A stretch of 64,000 nucleotides of DNA from contig NZ_JNXE01000014.1 in assembly GCF_000716605.1 (NCBI RefSeq), positions 186,001 to 250,000 on the forward strand. The letters are read 5' to 3'. The notes beneath the pieces were generated by a model that saw only the letters and a list, made by a program, of their open reading frames with translations, ran no database searches and was not told the origin of the DNA. This stretch comes from Streptomyces sp. NRRL F-525 (GTDB lineage Bacteria > Actinomycetota > Actinomycetes > Streptomycetales > Streptomycetaceae). Shown here in pieces: positions 41,069 to 49,843 of this stretch (its first letter is position 1; each line of letters starts with the position of its first letter). Made by a program: the position numbers and the translations under genes.

Positions 41069-42670
41069 ATGAGTGAGCGCACCCCCGAGCCGTCGACCGT
41101 CCTGCTCCGCCGCGGCGAAGTCCACAGTCCCGCCGACCCCTTCGCGACCGCGATGGTCGTGGAGCGCGGCCAGGTCGCCTGGGTCGGCTCCGAGGGCGCC
41201 GCCGACGCCTTCGCGGACGGCGTCGACGAGGTGGTCGACCTGGACGGCGCGCTGGTCACCCCGGCGTTCACCGACGCACACGTCCACACCACGGCCACCG
41301 GCCTCGCGCTCACCGGGCTCGACCTGTCCGACGCTCCCTCCCTGGAGGCGGCCCTGTCCCTCGTCCGGGACTTCGCCGCCGCCCGCCCGGCCGACCGCGT
41401 CCTGCTCGGCCACGGCTGGGACGCCGCCCGCTGGCCCGGGGGCCGTCCGCCGACCCGCGCCGAACTCGACACCGCGACCGGTGGACGCCCGCTCTACCTC
41501 TCCCGCATCGACGTCCACTCCGCGGTCGTCAGCACCGCCCTGCTCGACCTCGTCCCCGGCCTCGCCGCGTCCGACGGCCCCCTCACGGCCGACGCCCACC
41601 ACGCCGTGCGCGCCACCGCGCTCGCCGCCATCACGCCGGAGCAGCGCGTCGAGGCCCAGCGGACCGCCCTCGCTCATGCGGCCTCTCTGGGTGTCGGTTC
41701 GGTCCACGAGTGCGCCGGACCCGAGATCTCCTCCGAGGACGACTTCACGGGCCTGCTGCGGCTGGCCGCCGAGGAGCTCGGGCCGCGCGTCGTCGGCTAC
41801 TGGGCCGAGCAGGACGTCGAGAAGGCGCGTGAGCTGGGCGCCGTAGGGGCGGCGGGGGACCTCTTCGTGGACGGCGCTCTCGGGTCGCACACCGCGTGTC
41901 TGCACGAGCCGTACGCCGACGCCGGGCACACCGGTCTCGCGTACCTCGACGTGGACGCCGTCGCCGCCCATGTCGCCGCCTGCACCGAGGCGGGCCTCCA
42001 GGCGGGCTTCCACGCCATCGGGGACGCTGCGGTGACCGCCGTGGTCGACGGCGTCCGGAAGGCCGCGGAGAAGGTCGGCCTGGGTCGCGTCCGTGCCGCC
42101 CGTCACCGGGTCGAGCACGCCGAGATGCTCACCCCGGAGACCATCGCGGCCTTCGCCGAGCTGGGTCTGACCGCCTCCGTGCAGCCTGCCTTCGACGCGC
42201 TGTGGGGCGGCGAGGAGGGCATGTACGCCCAGCGGCTCGGCGTGGAGCGGGCACGTGCCCTGAACCCCTTCGCGGCCCTGCTGCGGGCCGGGGTGCCGCT
42301 CGCCTTCGGCTCCGACAGCCCGGTCACGCCGGTCGACCCGTGGGGGACGGTCCGCGCCGCCGCGTTCCACCGGACGGCTGAACATCGCGTCTCGGTGCGG
42401 GCCGCGTTCACCGCGCATACGCGGGGCGGCTGGCGGGCCGTAGGACGGGACGACGCGGGTGTTCTGGTGCCGGGCGCGCCCGCCGACTACGCCGTCTGGC
42501 GGACCGACGCCCTGGTGGTGCAGGCGCCCGACGACCGGGTCGCGCGCTGGTCGACCGACCCGCGCTCCGGCACACCCGGACTGCCCGACCTGACACCGGG
42601 CGGCGACCTTCCCGTCTGTCTGCGCACCGTCGTGGGCGGACGGACGGTGTTCGTACGGCCGGGCGAGTGA
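41069..42670 (+). CDS. Amidohydrolase (YtcJ-like)
   Basis: A 533-residue metal-dependent hydrolase of the amidohydrolase-3 group. Metal ligands are visible: DAHVHTTATG near residue 70, FHAIGDAAV near 315, RHRVEHAEML near 345 and the late SDSPVTPVDPW with the catalytic Asp. It hydrolyses an amide or imine in an unknown substrate (YtcJ homologues). The first 60 residues form the usual beta-sandwich (LVTPAFTDAHVH follows). It lies 47 bp after the Lrp gene. Confidence 0.86.
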   Translation: MSERTPEPSTVLLRRGEVHSPADPFATAMVVERGQVAWVGSEGAADAFADGVDEVVDLDGALVTPAFTDAHVHTTATGLALTGLDLSDAPSLEAALSLVRDFAAARPADRVLLGHGWDAARWPGGRPPTRAELDTATGGRPLYLSRIDVHSAVVSTALLDLVPGLAASDGPLTADAHHAVRATALAAITPEQRVEAQRTALAHAASLGVGSVHECAGPEISSEDDFTGLLRLAAEELGPRVVGYWAEQDVEKARELGAVGAAGDLFVDGALGSHTACLHEPYADAGHTGLAYLDVDAVAAHVAACTEAGLQAGFHAIGDAAVTAVVDGVRKAAEKVGLGRVRAARHRVEHAEMLTPETIAAFAELGLTASVQPAFDALWGGEEGMYAQRLGVERARALNPFAALLRAGVPLAFGSDSPVTPVDPWGTVRAAAFHRTAEHRVSVRAAFTAHTRGGWRAVGRDDAGVLVPGAPADYAVWRTDALVVQAPDDRVARWSTDPRSGTPGLPDLTPGGDLPVCLRTVVGGRTVFVRPGE

Positions 42671-43200
42671 TCTCCCGGGGTGGCGCGCCCCCGATCCACG
42701 GCCGCCGCGCCGTCGCGCGACCTGCGCATCCTCTGCCCTGACCAGCCGGTTGTGGGAGAAAGGCCAGGTCAAACGGCTGTTGACAGGCGGGCGCAGGGGG
42801 CCGGTAGGTTCGTCCGAGTCCACCACCGGACGCCCGACCGGGGAACCTCCGAGCACTCGTCGAAGCGCCGCTGGGTCAGGGTCGGTGCCGCACCGGGCAC
42901 CGTCACTGGGAGCCAGGCTCAGCGCCCGCGCCACGGCGAGGGAACGTTCCGGCCGGTCGGCTGGTGTGACCCGGGTGGGGCCCGGACGTCCAGTAGACAA
43001 CGGCCTTGGTCGACCCGCAGCCGGCGGGTCCCAGGTCGGCCCGAAGGGCGCCGGGCCCCCATCCGCAGTAGGTGGGTGCCAAAACGGGCATCCTTACCCC
43101 GTTCTTGTCGAATCGACACCACCGTACGAACGGCGTGGCACGTCATCCCAGGCCGCGGCCACTATGGTGGACGCCTGCGTACGGACATGAAGGGGCAGCA
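42671..43200. other. Intergenic gap of 530 bp, no coding gene seen
   Basis: This lies between the amidohydrolase and the polyprenol-mannosyl transferase. All six frames lack recognised domains and ribosome sites; the long minus frame continues as a shadow of the amidohydrolase. Sequence from about 43090 turns AT-richer (CTTGTCGAATCGAC) and probably holds the ppm1 promoter. I tested for RNase P, tmRNA and tRNA signatures and found none. Confidence 0.5.
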
Positions 43201-44013
43201 GTGAACGACGGCGACGGAGCCCTCGCGGCACAGGCCCAGGGGCGGAAGTTCGGCCCGCTCGGCACGGCCTTGGTGATCATCCCGACCTACAACGAGGCGG
43301 AGAACATCAAGTCCATCGTCGGTCGGGTGCGGCAGTCGGTCCCCGAGGCACATGTCCTCGTGGCCGACGACAACAGCCCCGACGGCACCGGCAAGCTGGC
43401 CGACGAGCTGGCGGCCGAGGACGAACAGGTCCAGGTGCTGCACCGCAAGGGCAAGGAAGGCCTCGGCGCCGCCTACCTGGCGGGCTTCCACTGGGGCATG
43501 GACAACGGCTACGGCGTCCTCATCGAGATGGACGCCGACGGCTCCCACCAGCCCGAGGAGCTGCCCCGGCTGCTCACCGCGCTCAAGGGCGCGGACCTGG
43601 TGCTCGGCTCCCGCTGGGTGCCCGGCGGCCGGGTGGTGAACTGGCCGAAGTCCCGCGAGTTCATCTCGCGCGGCGGCAGCCTCTACTCGCGCGTGGCCCT
43701 CGACCTGCCGCTGCGCGACATCACCGGCGGGTACCGCGCCTTCCGCCGCGAGACCCTCGAAGGCCTCGGATTGGACGACGTGGCCTCCCAGGGCTACTGC
43801 TTCCAGGTCGACCTGGCCCGCCGCGCCGTCCGGGCCGGCTACCACGTCGTCGAGGTCCCCATCACCTTCGTGGAGCGCGAACTCGGCGACTCCAAGATGA
43901 GCCGCGACATCCTCGTCGAGGCCCTGTGGCGGGTCACCACCTGGGGCGTGGGTGAGCGCGTCGGCAAGCTCCGCGGCCGCGCGAACCCCGGGAGAAAGCC
44001 TTCACAGCCGTAG
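43201..44013 (+). CDS. Polyprenol-phosphate mannosyltransferase (Ppm1/DPM1-type)
   Basis: A 270-residue GT2 enzyme. ALVIIPTYNEAENI is the donor-binding start, VLVADDNSPDGTG and MDADGSHQPEELP carry the DxD metal site, and VDLARRAVRAGYHVVEVPITFVERELGDSKM is the DPM signature. It transfers mannose from GDP-mannose to polyprenyl phosphate for protein O-mannosylation, a pathway present in Streptomyces. There is no membrane anchor, so it is the soluble (DPM1-like) type; the Lnt-like domain of mycobacterial Ppm1 is absent. GTG start with AAGGGG. Confidence 0.9.
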   Translation: MNDGDGALAAQAQGRKFGPLGTALVIIPTYNEAENIKSIVGRVRQSVPEAHVLVADDNSPDGTGKLADELAAEDEQVQVLHRKGKEGLGAAYLAGFHWGMDNGYGVLIEMDADGSHQPEELPRLLTALKGADLVLGSRWVPGGRVVNWPKSREFISRGGSLYSRVALDLPLRDITGGYRAFRRETLEGLGLDDVASQGYCFQVDLARRAVRAGYHVVEVPITFVERELGDSKMSRDILVEALWRVTTWGVGERVGKLRGRANPGRKPSQP

Positions 44014-44085
44014 CCCCGCGACTTCACAGGCCTCGTTGATCGTCCGCTTATCCCGCACTGAGCCGGGCCCAGGCACACTGGACGT

Positions 44086-44643
44086 ATGACGACTGGCGCA
44101 CCCACCCCTTCCTCCGCCGCCCGGCCTCCGCGTTCCCGGCTGCGTACGTTCCTGCCGTTGGGCATCGCCGTTTGGCTGGTGCTGGAGATCTGGCTGCTGA
44201 CGGTGGTCGCGGGCGCGTCGAGCGGTCTTACGGTCTTCCTGCTGCTGCTCGCCGGGTTCGTGCTCGGCGCCGTGGTGATCAAGCGGGCGGGCCGCAGGGC
44301 CTTCCAGAACCTGAGCCAGGCCGTGCAGCAGGGCACCGCCCCGGCCAGCGGCGGTGGCAGCGGCCTGATGATGCTGGGCGGCCTGCTGCTGATGATCCCC
44401 GGGCTGATCTCGGACGCCCTGGGCCTGCTCCTGCTGATCCCGCCGGTCCAGAAGGCCCTGGCGCGCTACGCGGAGCGCGTGGTCGAGCGGAAGCTCGGCA
44501 AGGCCGCCCCCGGCACCCTCGGAGACGCCTTCCAGCAGGCCCGTATGCACCGCCCGGACGGCAAGGTCGTCCAGGGCGAGGTCATCCGGGACGAGCCCGG
44601 CAGCGAGGCCCCGCAGGGCCCGCGTCCGCCGCTCACCCGCTGA
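44086..44643 (+). CDS. fxsA: FxsA family membrane protein
   Basis: A 185-residue FxsA-like protein with three to four hydrophobic segments (LPLGIAVWLVLEIWLLTVV, LTVFLLLLAGFVLGAVV, LMMLGGLLLMIPGLISDALGLLLLIPPVQ). The MIPGLISDALGLLLLIP block is the family core. E. coli FxsA relieves F-plasmid exclusion of phage T7; the role in actinobacteria is unknown. It is between ppm1 and rbpA, an arrangement recalled from S. coelicolor. Confidence 0.9.
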   Translation: MTTGAPTPSSAARPPRSRLRTFLPLGIAVWLVLEIWLLTVVAGASSGLTVFLLLLAGFVLGAVVIKRAGRRAFQNLSQAVQQGTAPASGGGSGLMMLGGLLLMIPGLISDALGLLLLIPPVQKALARYAERVVERKLGKAAPGTLGDAFQQARMHRPDGKVVQGEVIRDEPGSEAPQGPRPPLTR

Positions 44644-44663
44644 CCCGGTCGCGGACAGGCAAA

Positions 44664-44701
44664 AGCGCGGGCGCCGTACAGATTCGTACGGCGCCCGCGC
44701 T
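44664..44701. terminator. Bidirectional terminator between fxsA and rbpA
   Basis: A perfect 16-bp stem AGCGCGGGCGCCGTAC/GTACGGCGCCCGCGCT with a 6-nt loop AGATTC, flanked by AAAA on one side and TACTTGCTTT on the other. It separates two convergent genes and fits intrinsic termination in both directions. Confidence 0.92.
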
Positions 44702-44747
44702 TACTTGCTTTGTGCTTGTGCGGTAGAACCGCTCCGCACCTTCAGGA

Positions 44748-45122
44748 CTAGGCCGACTTGCGGCTGTCCCTCGGGTGAACCGCGATATTCATCGCGCCGG
44801 AACGGAGAACGGCAAGACGCTCCTCGAGGACCTCTTCGAGTTCCTCGCGGGTGCGCCGCTCCATCAGCATGTCCCAGTGGGTACGCGCGGGCTTGGCCTT
44901 CTTTTCCTCAGGGCCGTCGCCGTCGACCAGGAGTGCCTGGGCCCCGCAGACCTTGCACTCCCACTCCGGCGGGATCTCCGCCTCGACCGAGAAGGGCATC
45001 TCAAAGCGATGTCCCTTCTCGCATGCGTACTCCACGGCCTGGCGTGGTGCCAGGTCGATACCGCGGTCCGTCTCGTAGCTGGTCACCACGAGGCGCGTGC
45101 CGCGAAGAGCTCGCTCACTCAT
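44748..45122 (-). CDS. rbpA: RNA polymerase-binding protein RbpA
   Basis: A 124-residue actinobacterial transcription activator. MSERALRGTRLVVTSYETDRGIDLAPRQAVEY is the N-terminal tail and start of the core domain; CEKGH and CKVCGAQ are the zinc-coordinating elements of this protein in Streptomyces; the C-terminal TRTHWDMLMERRTREELEEVLEERL-type helix (here starting ARTHWDM) is the sigma-interacting domain. It stabilises the principal-sigma holoenzyme and open complexes. A SigR-type promoter lies upstream, matching its known disulfide-stress induction in S. coelicolor. Confidence 0.95.
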   Translation of the reverse strand: MSERALRGTRLVVTSYETDRGIDLAPRQAVEYACEKGHRFEMPFSVEAEIPPEWECKVCGAQALLVDGDGPEEKKAKPARTHWDMLMERRTREELEEVLEERLAVLRSGAMNIAVHPRDSRKSA

Positions 45123-45183
45123 GAATCGTGCCTCCCGGGCTTGTCGCCCACAGGACAGGTGTCGCTGTCGTCGTCATCCGGTC

Positions 45184-45210
45184 AACGTCCGGTCGGCGGT
45201 AAAGATTCCC
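45184..45210 (-). promoter_or_regulatory. SigR-type promoter of rbpA
   Basis: On the minus strand, GGGAAT-N18-GTT, an exact SigR (thiol-stress sigma) consensus, ends 62 bp before the rbpA ATG at 45122. This matches published SigR control of rbpA in S. coelicolor. Confidence 0.88.
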
Positions 45211-45273
45211 GTACGGGGTCATGCGTCGCCGTCGTAGCCGCCCCTTGTTGTACCCACCAGCGCCCGGTTTGTC

Positions 45274-45291
45274 ACATCTACTAGCAGATGT
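45274..45291. promoter_or_regulatory. 18-bp inverted repeat upstream of rbpA
   Basis: ACATCT-A-CTAG-C-AGATGT has 6-bp arms and a CTAG centre. It lies about 64 bp upstream of the rbpA SigR -35 and 87 bp after the MFS stop, so it may be an operator or, less likely, a weak terminator. No regulator is adjacent. Confidence 0.4.
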
Positions 45292-45377
45292 CACCTAGCG
45301 ATTCGTCATCTTTGACGCGCAGTAACGGTACGCCAGGCAGGCCAAACGCGTACACTACCGCCCTTTCGCCTCCAGCG

Positions 45378-46727
45378 CTAAATCCTCTCGGGAAGAGGAT
45401 TCCCCGCGTCGCTGATCGCCCGCGCCACCGGGACCCGCGCGAGCAGCACGAATCCCACCACGAAGAAGACCACCAGGGAGATGATCGCGTCCCGATAACT
45501 TCCGGTCAGCTGGTAGGTCACCCCGAACAGAAGGGGTCCCAGCCAGCTCATGCCCCGATCGCTCATCTCGTACGCGGAGAAGTACTCGGCCTCTTTCCCC
45601 GGCGGCACCAGATGCGAGAACAGGGACCGGGACAGCGCCTGGCTGCCGCCCAGGACGAGGCCGATCCCGGCGGCCAGCACGAAGAACCAGACGGGCGCGT
45701 CGGCGGGCAGGAAGTACCCGGCGGCCAGGGTCACCGTCCATGCGATCAGCGAGCCGAGAATCGTCCGCTTGGCCCCGTACGTCCGGGCGAGTCGCCCCAT
45801 GCCGAGCGCGCCCGCCACCGCGAGCACCTGGACCATCAGGACGGCGGTGATGAGCGTGGACTGGCTCAGGCCCAGCTCCTCGGAGCCGTACACGGATGCC
45901 TGGGAGATCACCGTCTGGATGCCGTCGTTGTAGATCAGATAGGCGAACAGGAAGGACAGGGTGAGCGGTTTGCCGCGCATGTCCCGGACGGTCGCCGCGA
46001 GCTGCCGCCAGCCCTGCGCCGTCGGCGCCTCGGACGTCGTACGGCCGCGGTCGCGCAGCCGTTTCAGCGGTACGAGGGTGAAGGCGCCCCACCAGATCCC
46101 GGCCGAGGCGAGACAGATGCGGACGGCCATCGACTCGGAGAGGCCGAACGAGTCGTGGGCGGTGAACAGGATCAGGTTCAGGACGAGGACCAGGGAGCCC
46201 GCCGCGTAGCCGAAGGCCCAGCCGCGGGAGGAGACCGCGTCGCGCTCCTCCGGAGGGGCGATCTGCGGAAGGTAGGAGTTGTACACGACCATGGAGACGG
46301 CCACGGAGGAGTTGGCGACGATCAGTAGGAAGCCGCCCAGGAGATAGCGATCGCCGTCCAGGAAGAACAGGCCCGTGGTGGCGGTCGCGCCGACATAGGC
46401 GGCGAGCGCCAGGAGGGGCTTCTTGCGGCCCGTGCGGTCGGCCGCCGCGCCCGCCAGGGGCATGACGAGGATCGACACGATCACGGACGCGGAGACGGTG
46501 TAGGCGAAGAAGGACCCCGCCCGGACCGGTATCCCCAGGGGATGCACGAACCCGTCAGGGTCCGCCGCCGACTTCGCGACCGAGGTCAGATACGGGCCCA
46601 GGAACACGGTGAGCACGCTCGTCGAGTAGACGGAGCAGGCCCAGTCGTAGAAGTACCAGCCGCGCTGCTCGCGCCGCCGCTCGGCGGCCTCGTCGGCCGG
46701 TTGTGACCGCAGGGTGTCGGTACCCAC
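45378..46727 (-). CDS. UMF1/Atg22-type MFS transporter
   Basis: A 449-residue membrane protein with about 12 helices. EQRGWYFYDWACSVYSTSVLTVFLGPYL is the N-terminal signature of the UMF1/Atg22 family, and GSLIAWTVTLAAG and GGSQALSRSLFSHLVPPGKEAEYFSAYEMSDRG are further family blocks. Yeast Atg22 effluxes amino acids; the bacterial substrate is unknown. GTG 46727 with a GAGGG site six bases upstream is chosen over the longer frame. It lies 41 bp after the GDPD gene's stop, in the same direction. Confidence 0.82.
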   Translation of the reverse strand: MGTDTLRSQPADEAAERRREQRGWYFYDWACSVYSTSVLTVFLGPYLTSVAKSAADPDGFVHPLGIPVRAGSFFAYTVSASVIVSILVMPLAGAAADRTGRKKPLLALAAYVGATATTGLFFLDGDRYLLGGFLLIVANSSVAVSMVVYNSYLPQIAPPEERDAVSSRGWAFGYAAGSLVLVLNLILFTAHDSFGLSESMAVRICLASAGIWWGAFTLVPLKRLRDRGRTTSEAPTAQGWRQLAATVRDMRGKPLTLSFLFAYLIYNDGIQTVISQASVYGSEELGLSQSTLITAVLMVQVLAVAGALGMGRLARTYGAKRTILGSLIAWTVTLAAGYFLPADAPVWFFVLAAGIGLVLGGSQALSRSLFSHLVPPGKEAEYFSAYEMSDRGMSWLGPLLFGVTYQLTGSYRDAIISLVVFFVVGFVLLARVPVARAISDAGNPLPERI

Positions 46728-46768
46728 CCGTGCCCTCGCTTCCCCGTGAACGCGTCGCCCCGGGGGGC

Positions 46769-47536
46769 TCAGGCCCAGACGCCCCGCTCCACCATGACCT
46801 CGCGCAGTGTGTCGATGTGATCGGTCATGATGCCATCGACTCCCAGGTCCAGGAGCCGGTGCATGCGATCGGCCTCGTTGATGGTCCACACATGGACCTG
46901 CACTCCACGCGCGTGTGCGGCCTGCACGAAGCGCCGGTCAACCACAGGGACGCCCGACTGCTCCTCGGGCACCTGTGCGGCGACCGCCGAGCGGCGCACC
47001 GGGAGCGGCGCTCCCCAGGACCGCAGCCGCAGATTCAGCACCCCGCGCGTGCCGAACGACGTGGCCAGGCGCGGCCCTGCCAGGTGCTGGGCGCGGACCA
47101 CGCGTTTCTCGGAGAAGGAGCCGACGAGGACGCGGTTCCAGGAGCCGGTGCGCTCCAGGAGGTCCAGGAGCGGGCGCAGCGCCGGCTCCGCCTTGATGTC
47201 GACGTTCCAGCGCACCTCGGGGAAGGTCTCCAGCAACTCCTCGAAGAGGGGCACCGGTTCCTTGCCCGCCACGCGCGCGTGGCTCACGTCCGACCAGAAC
47301 AGGTCCGCGATCCGCCCGGCGCCGTCGGTCACCCGGTCCAGGGTCCCGTCGTGGAAGGCGACGAGCTTCCCGTCCGCCGTGGCGTGGACGTCGGTCTCGA
47401 TGTACCGGTAGCCCAGCTCGACCGCGCGGCGGAACTGGAACACGGTGTTCTCCAGGCCGTCCGCCGCGCCGCCCCGGTGGGCGAAGGGGATCGGGCCGGG
47501 GTGGTCGAGGTACGGATGACGTATGAGCGTGGTCAC
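46769..47536 (-). CDS. Glycerophosphodiester phosphodiesterase
   Basis: A 255-residue TIM-barrel GDPD without signal peptide. Motifs are HRGGAADGLENT (His20, Arg21; Glu29 metal), YIETDVHAT and AFHDGTLDR (His62, Asp63). It cleaves glycerophosphodiesters to glycerol 3-phosphate and an alcohol. GTG 47536 overlaps the yczE stop by 4 bp (GTGA), so it is in an operon with it. Confidence 0.9.
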   Translation of the reverse strand: MTTLIRHPYLDHPGPIPFAHRGGAADGLENTVFQFRRAVELGYRYIETDVHATADGKLVAFHDGTLDRVTDGAGRIADLFWSDVSHARVAGKEPVPLFEELLETFPEVRWNVDIKAEPALRPLLDLLERTGSWNRVLVGSFSEKRVVRAQHLAGPRLATSFGTRGVLNLRLRSWGAPLPVRRSAVAAQVPEEQSGVPVVDRRFVQAAHARGVQVHVWTINEADRMHRLLDLGVDGIMTDHIDTLREVMVERGVWA

Positions 47537-48222
47537 CGGGGCAGTATGGCCCGTTCCGGTGACCCGGTGGCTACGACCGTGCTGCCGCCGGATGCCGGCG
47601 GGGCGGCGAACACGCGCAGGAACAGCTGGGCGAGCGGGCCGATCGCCAGGGCGTACAGGAGGGTGCCGATGCCGACGGTGCCGCCGAGCGCGAATCCCGT
47701 GGCCACGACCGCGACCTCGATCGCCGTCCGCATCAGCCGGATCGACCGGCCCGTGAGCCGGTGCAGCCCGGTCATCAGCCCGTCGCGCGGTCCCGGTCCG
47801 AAGTTCGCGGAGATGTAGAGCCCGGTGGCGGCCCCGTTCAGCAGGATGCCCACGAGGAGCAGCGGAATCCGTACGGCCAGGCCGTGCGCGTCCGGCACCA
47901 GCGCGAGCGTGCCGTCCATGGCCAGGCCGACCACGAACACGTTGGAGACCGTGCCGAGGCCCGGGCGCTGGCGCAGCGGGATCCACAGGAGCAGCACCGC
48001 CGCGCCGACGATGATCGAGACGACGCCGATCGTCAGGCCGGTGAGTTCGGCGATGCCCTGGTGCAGCACGTTCCAGGGCTCCAGGCCCAGGCCCGAGACC
48101 ACCAGGAGCGCCGAACTGGCGCCGTAGAGCGCGAGTCCGACGTAGAGCTGGACCAACCGTCGCCCGAGACGGTTCCGCGTGGACAAAGGGTGCCCCCTGG
48201 TGGTGGTAGTGGCCTGACGCAT
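47533..48222 (-). CDS. YczE-type membrane protein
   Basis: A 229-residue membrane protein with about five helices. LVQLYVGLALYGASSALLVVSGLGLEPWNVLHQGIAEL and NFGPGPRDGLMTGLHRLTG are typical of the YczE/YitT-like family. It diverges from a MocR-type regulator, the same yczR-yczE pairing described for Bacillus and actinobacteria. The function of YczE is not established. ATG 48222 is chosen as the last start before the hydrophobic core that leaves a short cytosolic lead. Confidence 0.75.
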   Translation of the reverse strand: MRQATTTTRGHPLSTRNRLGRRLVQLYVGLALYGASSALLVVSGLGLEPWNVLHQGIAELTGLTIGVVSIIVGAAVLLLWIPLRQRPGLGTVSNVFVVGLAMDGTLALVPDAHGLAVRIPLLLVGILLNGAATGLYISANFGPGPRDGLMTGLHRLTGRSIRLMRTAIEVAVVATGFALGGTVGIGTLLYALAIGPLAQLFLRVFAAPPASGGSTVVATGSPERAILPR

Positions 48223-48246
48223 GTCACTCTGTGGCTTGAGAACGCA

Positions 48247-48260
48247 GGCCATCCATGGCC
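48247..48260. promoter_or_regulatory. Palindrome between yczE and yczR
   Basis: GGCCAT-CC-ATGGCC in the 64-bp divergent promoter region. It is a candidate site for the adjacent MocR regulator, though short palindromes containing GGCC are common in this GC-rich DNA. Confidence 0.35.
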
Positions 48261-48286
48261 AATTCCGGGAAGGTGGACTGGTTTCC

Positions 48287-49786
48287 ATGGCGCAGTGGAC
48301 CTCGGCGATGGGCGCCGCGCAGCTGGCCCGGCTGCTCAACTCCCAGCAGGACCGGCCGGCCGGGCCCGGCACCCGCCGACCGCCCGCCTATCGCGCGCTC
48401 GCGGACGGCATCCGGCTGCTCGTGCTGGAGGGGCGCGTCCCGGTGGCCGCGCGGCTGCCCGCCGAGCGGGAGTTGGCGCTCGCGCTGTCCGTGAGTCGCA
48501 CCACCGTCGCCGCCGCCTACGAGGCGCTGCGCACCGAAGGGTTCCTGGAGTCCCGGCGCGGGGCGGGCAGTTGGACCGCTGTACCCGCCGGTAATCCACT
48601 CCCCGCGCGCGGGTTGGAACCGTTGCCCCCGGAGGCCCTCGGTTCGGTGATCGACCTGGGCTGTGCCTCGCTGCCCGCGCCCGAGCCGTGGCTCACGCGA
48701 GCCGTGCAGGGCGCCCTGGAGGAGCTGCCGCCGTACGCCCACACGCACGGCGACTACCCGGCCGGGCTGCCCGCGCTGCGCGCGATGATCGCCGAGCGGT
48801 ACACCCTGCGCGGGATCCCGACCATGCCCGAGCAGATCATGGTGACGACCGGCGCGATGGGCGCCATCGACGCCATCTGCCATCTCTTCGCGGGGCGCGG
48901 CGAGCGGGTCGCCGTCGAGTCGCCCTCCTACGCCAACATCCTCCAGCTGATGCGCGAGGCGGGCGCGCGGCTGGTGCCCGTGGCGATGGCCGACGGGCTC
49001 TCCGGCTGGGACCTGGACCGCTGGCGGCAGGTGCTGCGGGACGCGGCGCCCCGGCTCGCGTACGTCGTCGCCGACTTCCACAACCCGACGGGTGCCCTGG
49101 CCGGCGACGACCAGCGGCGCCAACTCGTCGACGCGGCCCGCTCGGCGGGCACCGTGCTCGTCGCCGACGAGACGATGACCGAACTGTGGCTGGACGACGA
49201 CGTCGACATGCCGCGTCCCGTCTGCGGCTTCGACCCGGCCGGCTCGACGGTGATCACGGTCGGCTCCGCCAGCAAGGCCTTCTGGGCGGGCATGCGCATC
49301 GGCTGGGTCCGCGCGGCCCCCGACATCATCCGCAGCCTGGTCGCCGCCCGCGCCTACGCCGACCTCGGCACCCCCGTGCTGGAGCAGCTCGCCGTCAACT
49401 GGCTGTTCAGCACCGGCGGTTGGGAACAGGCCGTGGACATCCGGCGCTCTCAGGCCCGCGAGAACCGGGACGCGCTGGTGGCGGCGGTACGACGGGAGCT
49501 GCCCGACTGGGAGTTCGAGGTGCCCAAGGGCGGCCTCACGCTGTGGGTGCGCACCGGCGGACTGTCCGGCTCACGGCTCGCCGAGATGGGGGAGCGGGTG
49601 GGCCTGCGGGTCCCGTCCGGGCCGCGCTTCGGCGTCGACGGTGCCTTCGAGGGCTATGTGCGCCTGCCGTTCACCGTCGGGGGCGCGGTGGCCGAGGAGG
49701 CTGCGGTACGGCTGGCCGCGGCGGCCCGGCTGGTGGAGAACGGGGTCACCGGGGGCGGCGATTCGCCGCGCACGTTCGTGGCGTAG
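48287..49786 (+). CDS. MocR/GabR-type PLP-dependent regulator (YczR-like)
   Basis: A 499-residue fusion of a GntR winged helix (residues about 50-115: LPAERELALALSVSRTTVAAAYEALRTEGFL) and a fold-type I aminotransferase-like domain. The PLP Schiff-base lysine is in SASKAFWAGMRIGW (about Lys330), with the preceding NPTG and DETMTEL blocks intact. It probably controls the divergent yczE gene in response to PLP or an amino compound. Of the upstream in-frame starts, ATG 48287 (MAQWTSAMG) is preferred. Confidence 0.85.
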   Translation: MAQWTSAMGAAQLARLLNSQQDRPAGPGTRRPPAYRALADGIRLLVLEGRVPVAARLPAERELALALSVSRTTVAAAYEALRTEGFLESRRGAGSWTAVPAGNPLPARGLEPLPPEALGSVIDLGCASLPAPEPWLTRAVQGALEELPPYAHTHGDYPAGLPALRAMIAERYTLRGIPTMPEQIMVTTGAMGAIDAICHLFAGRGERVAVESPSYANILQLMREAGARLVPVAMADGLSGWDLDRWRQVLRDAAPRLAYVVADFHNPTGALAGDDQRRQLVDAARSAGTVLVADETMTELWLDDDVDMPRPVCGFDPAGSTVITVGSASKAFWAGMRIGWVRAAPDIIRSLVAARAYADLGTPVLEQLAVNWLFSTGGWEQAVDIRRSQARENRDALVAAVRRELPDWEFEVPKGGLTLWVRTGGLSGSRLAEMGERVGLRVPSGPRFGVDGAFEGYVRLPFTVGGAVAEEAAVRLAAAARLVENGVTGGGDSPRTFVA

Positions 49787-49843
49787 CGAGGCGTCAGGGG
49801 CCGGTGCGGGCGACTCCCGGCCGCCCGCACCGGAACCGGGCTT

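Noticed and set aside
40883..43000. Long minus-strand frame of 705 codons
   Set aside because: It is antisense to the amidohydrolase and Lrp genes, rich in Arg/Gly with no domain; its extension into the gap has no start site.
42671..43200. RNase P RNA, tmRNA or 6S-like RNA in the 530-bp gap
   Set aside because: I found none of the conserved blocks (such as GAGGAAAGTCC or ACAGAA for RNase P, or a tag ORF and tRNA-like end for tmRNA).
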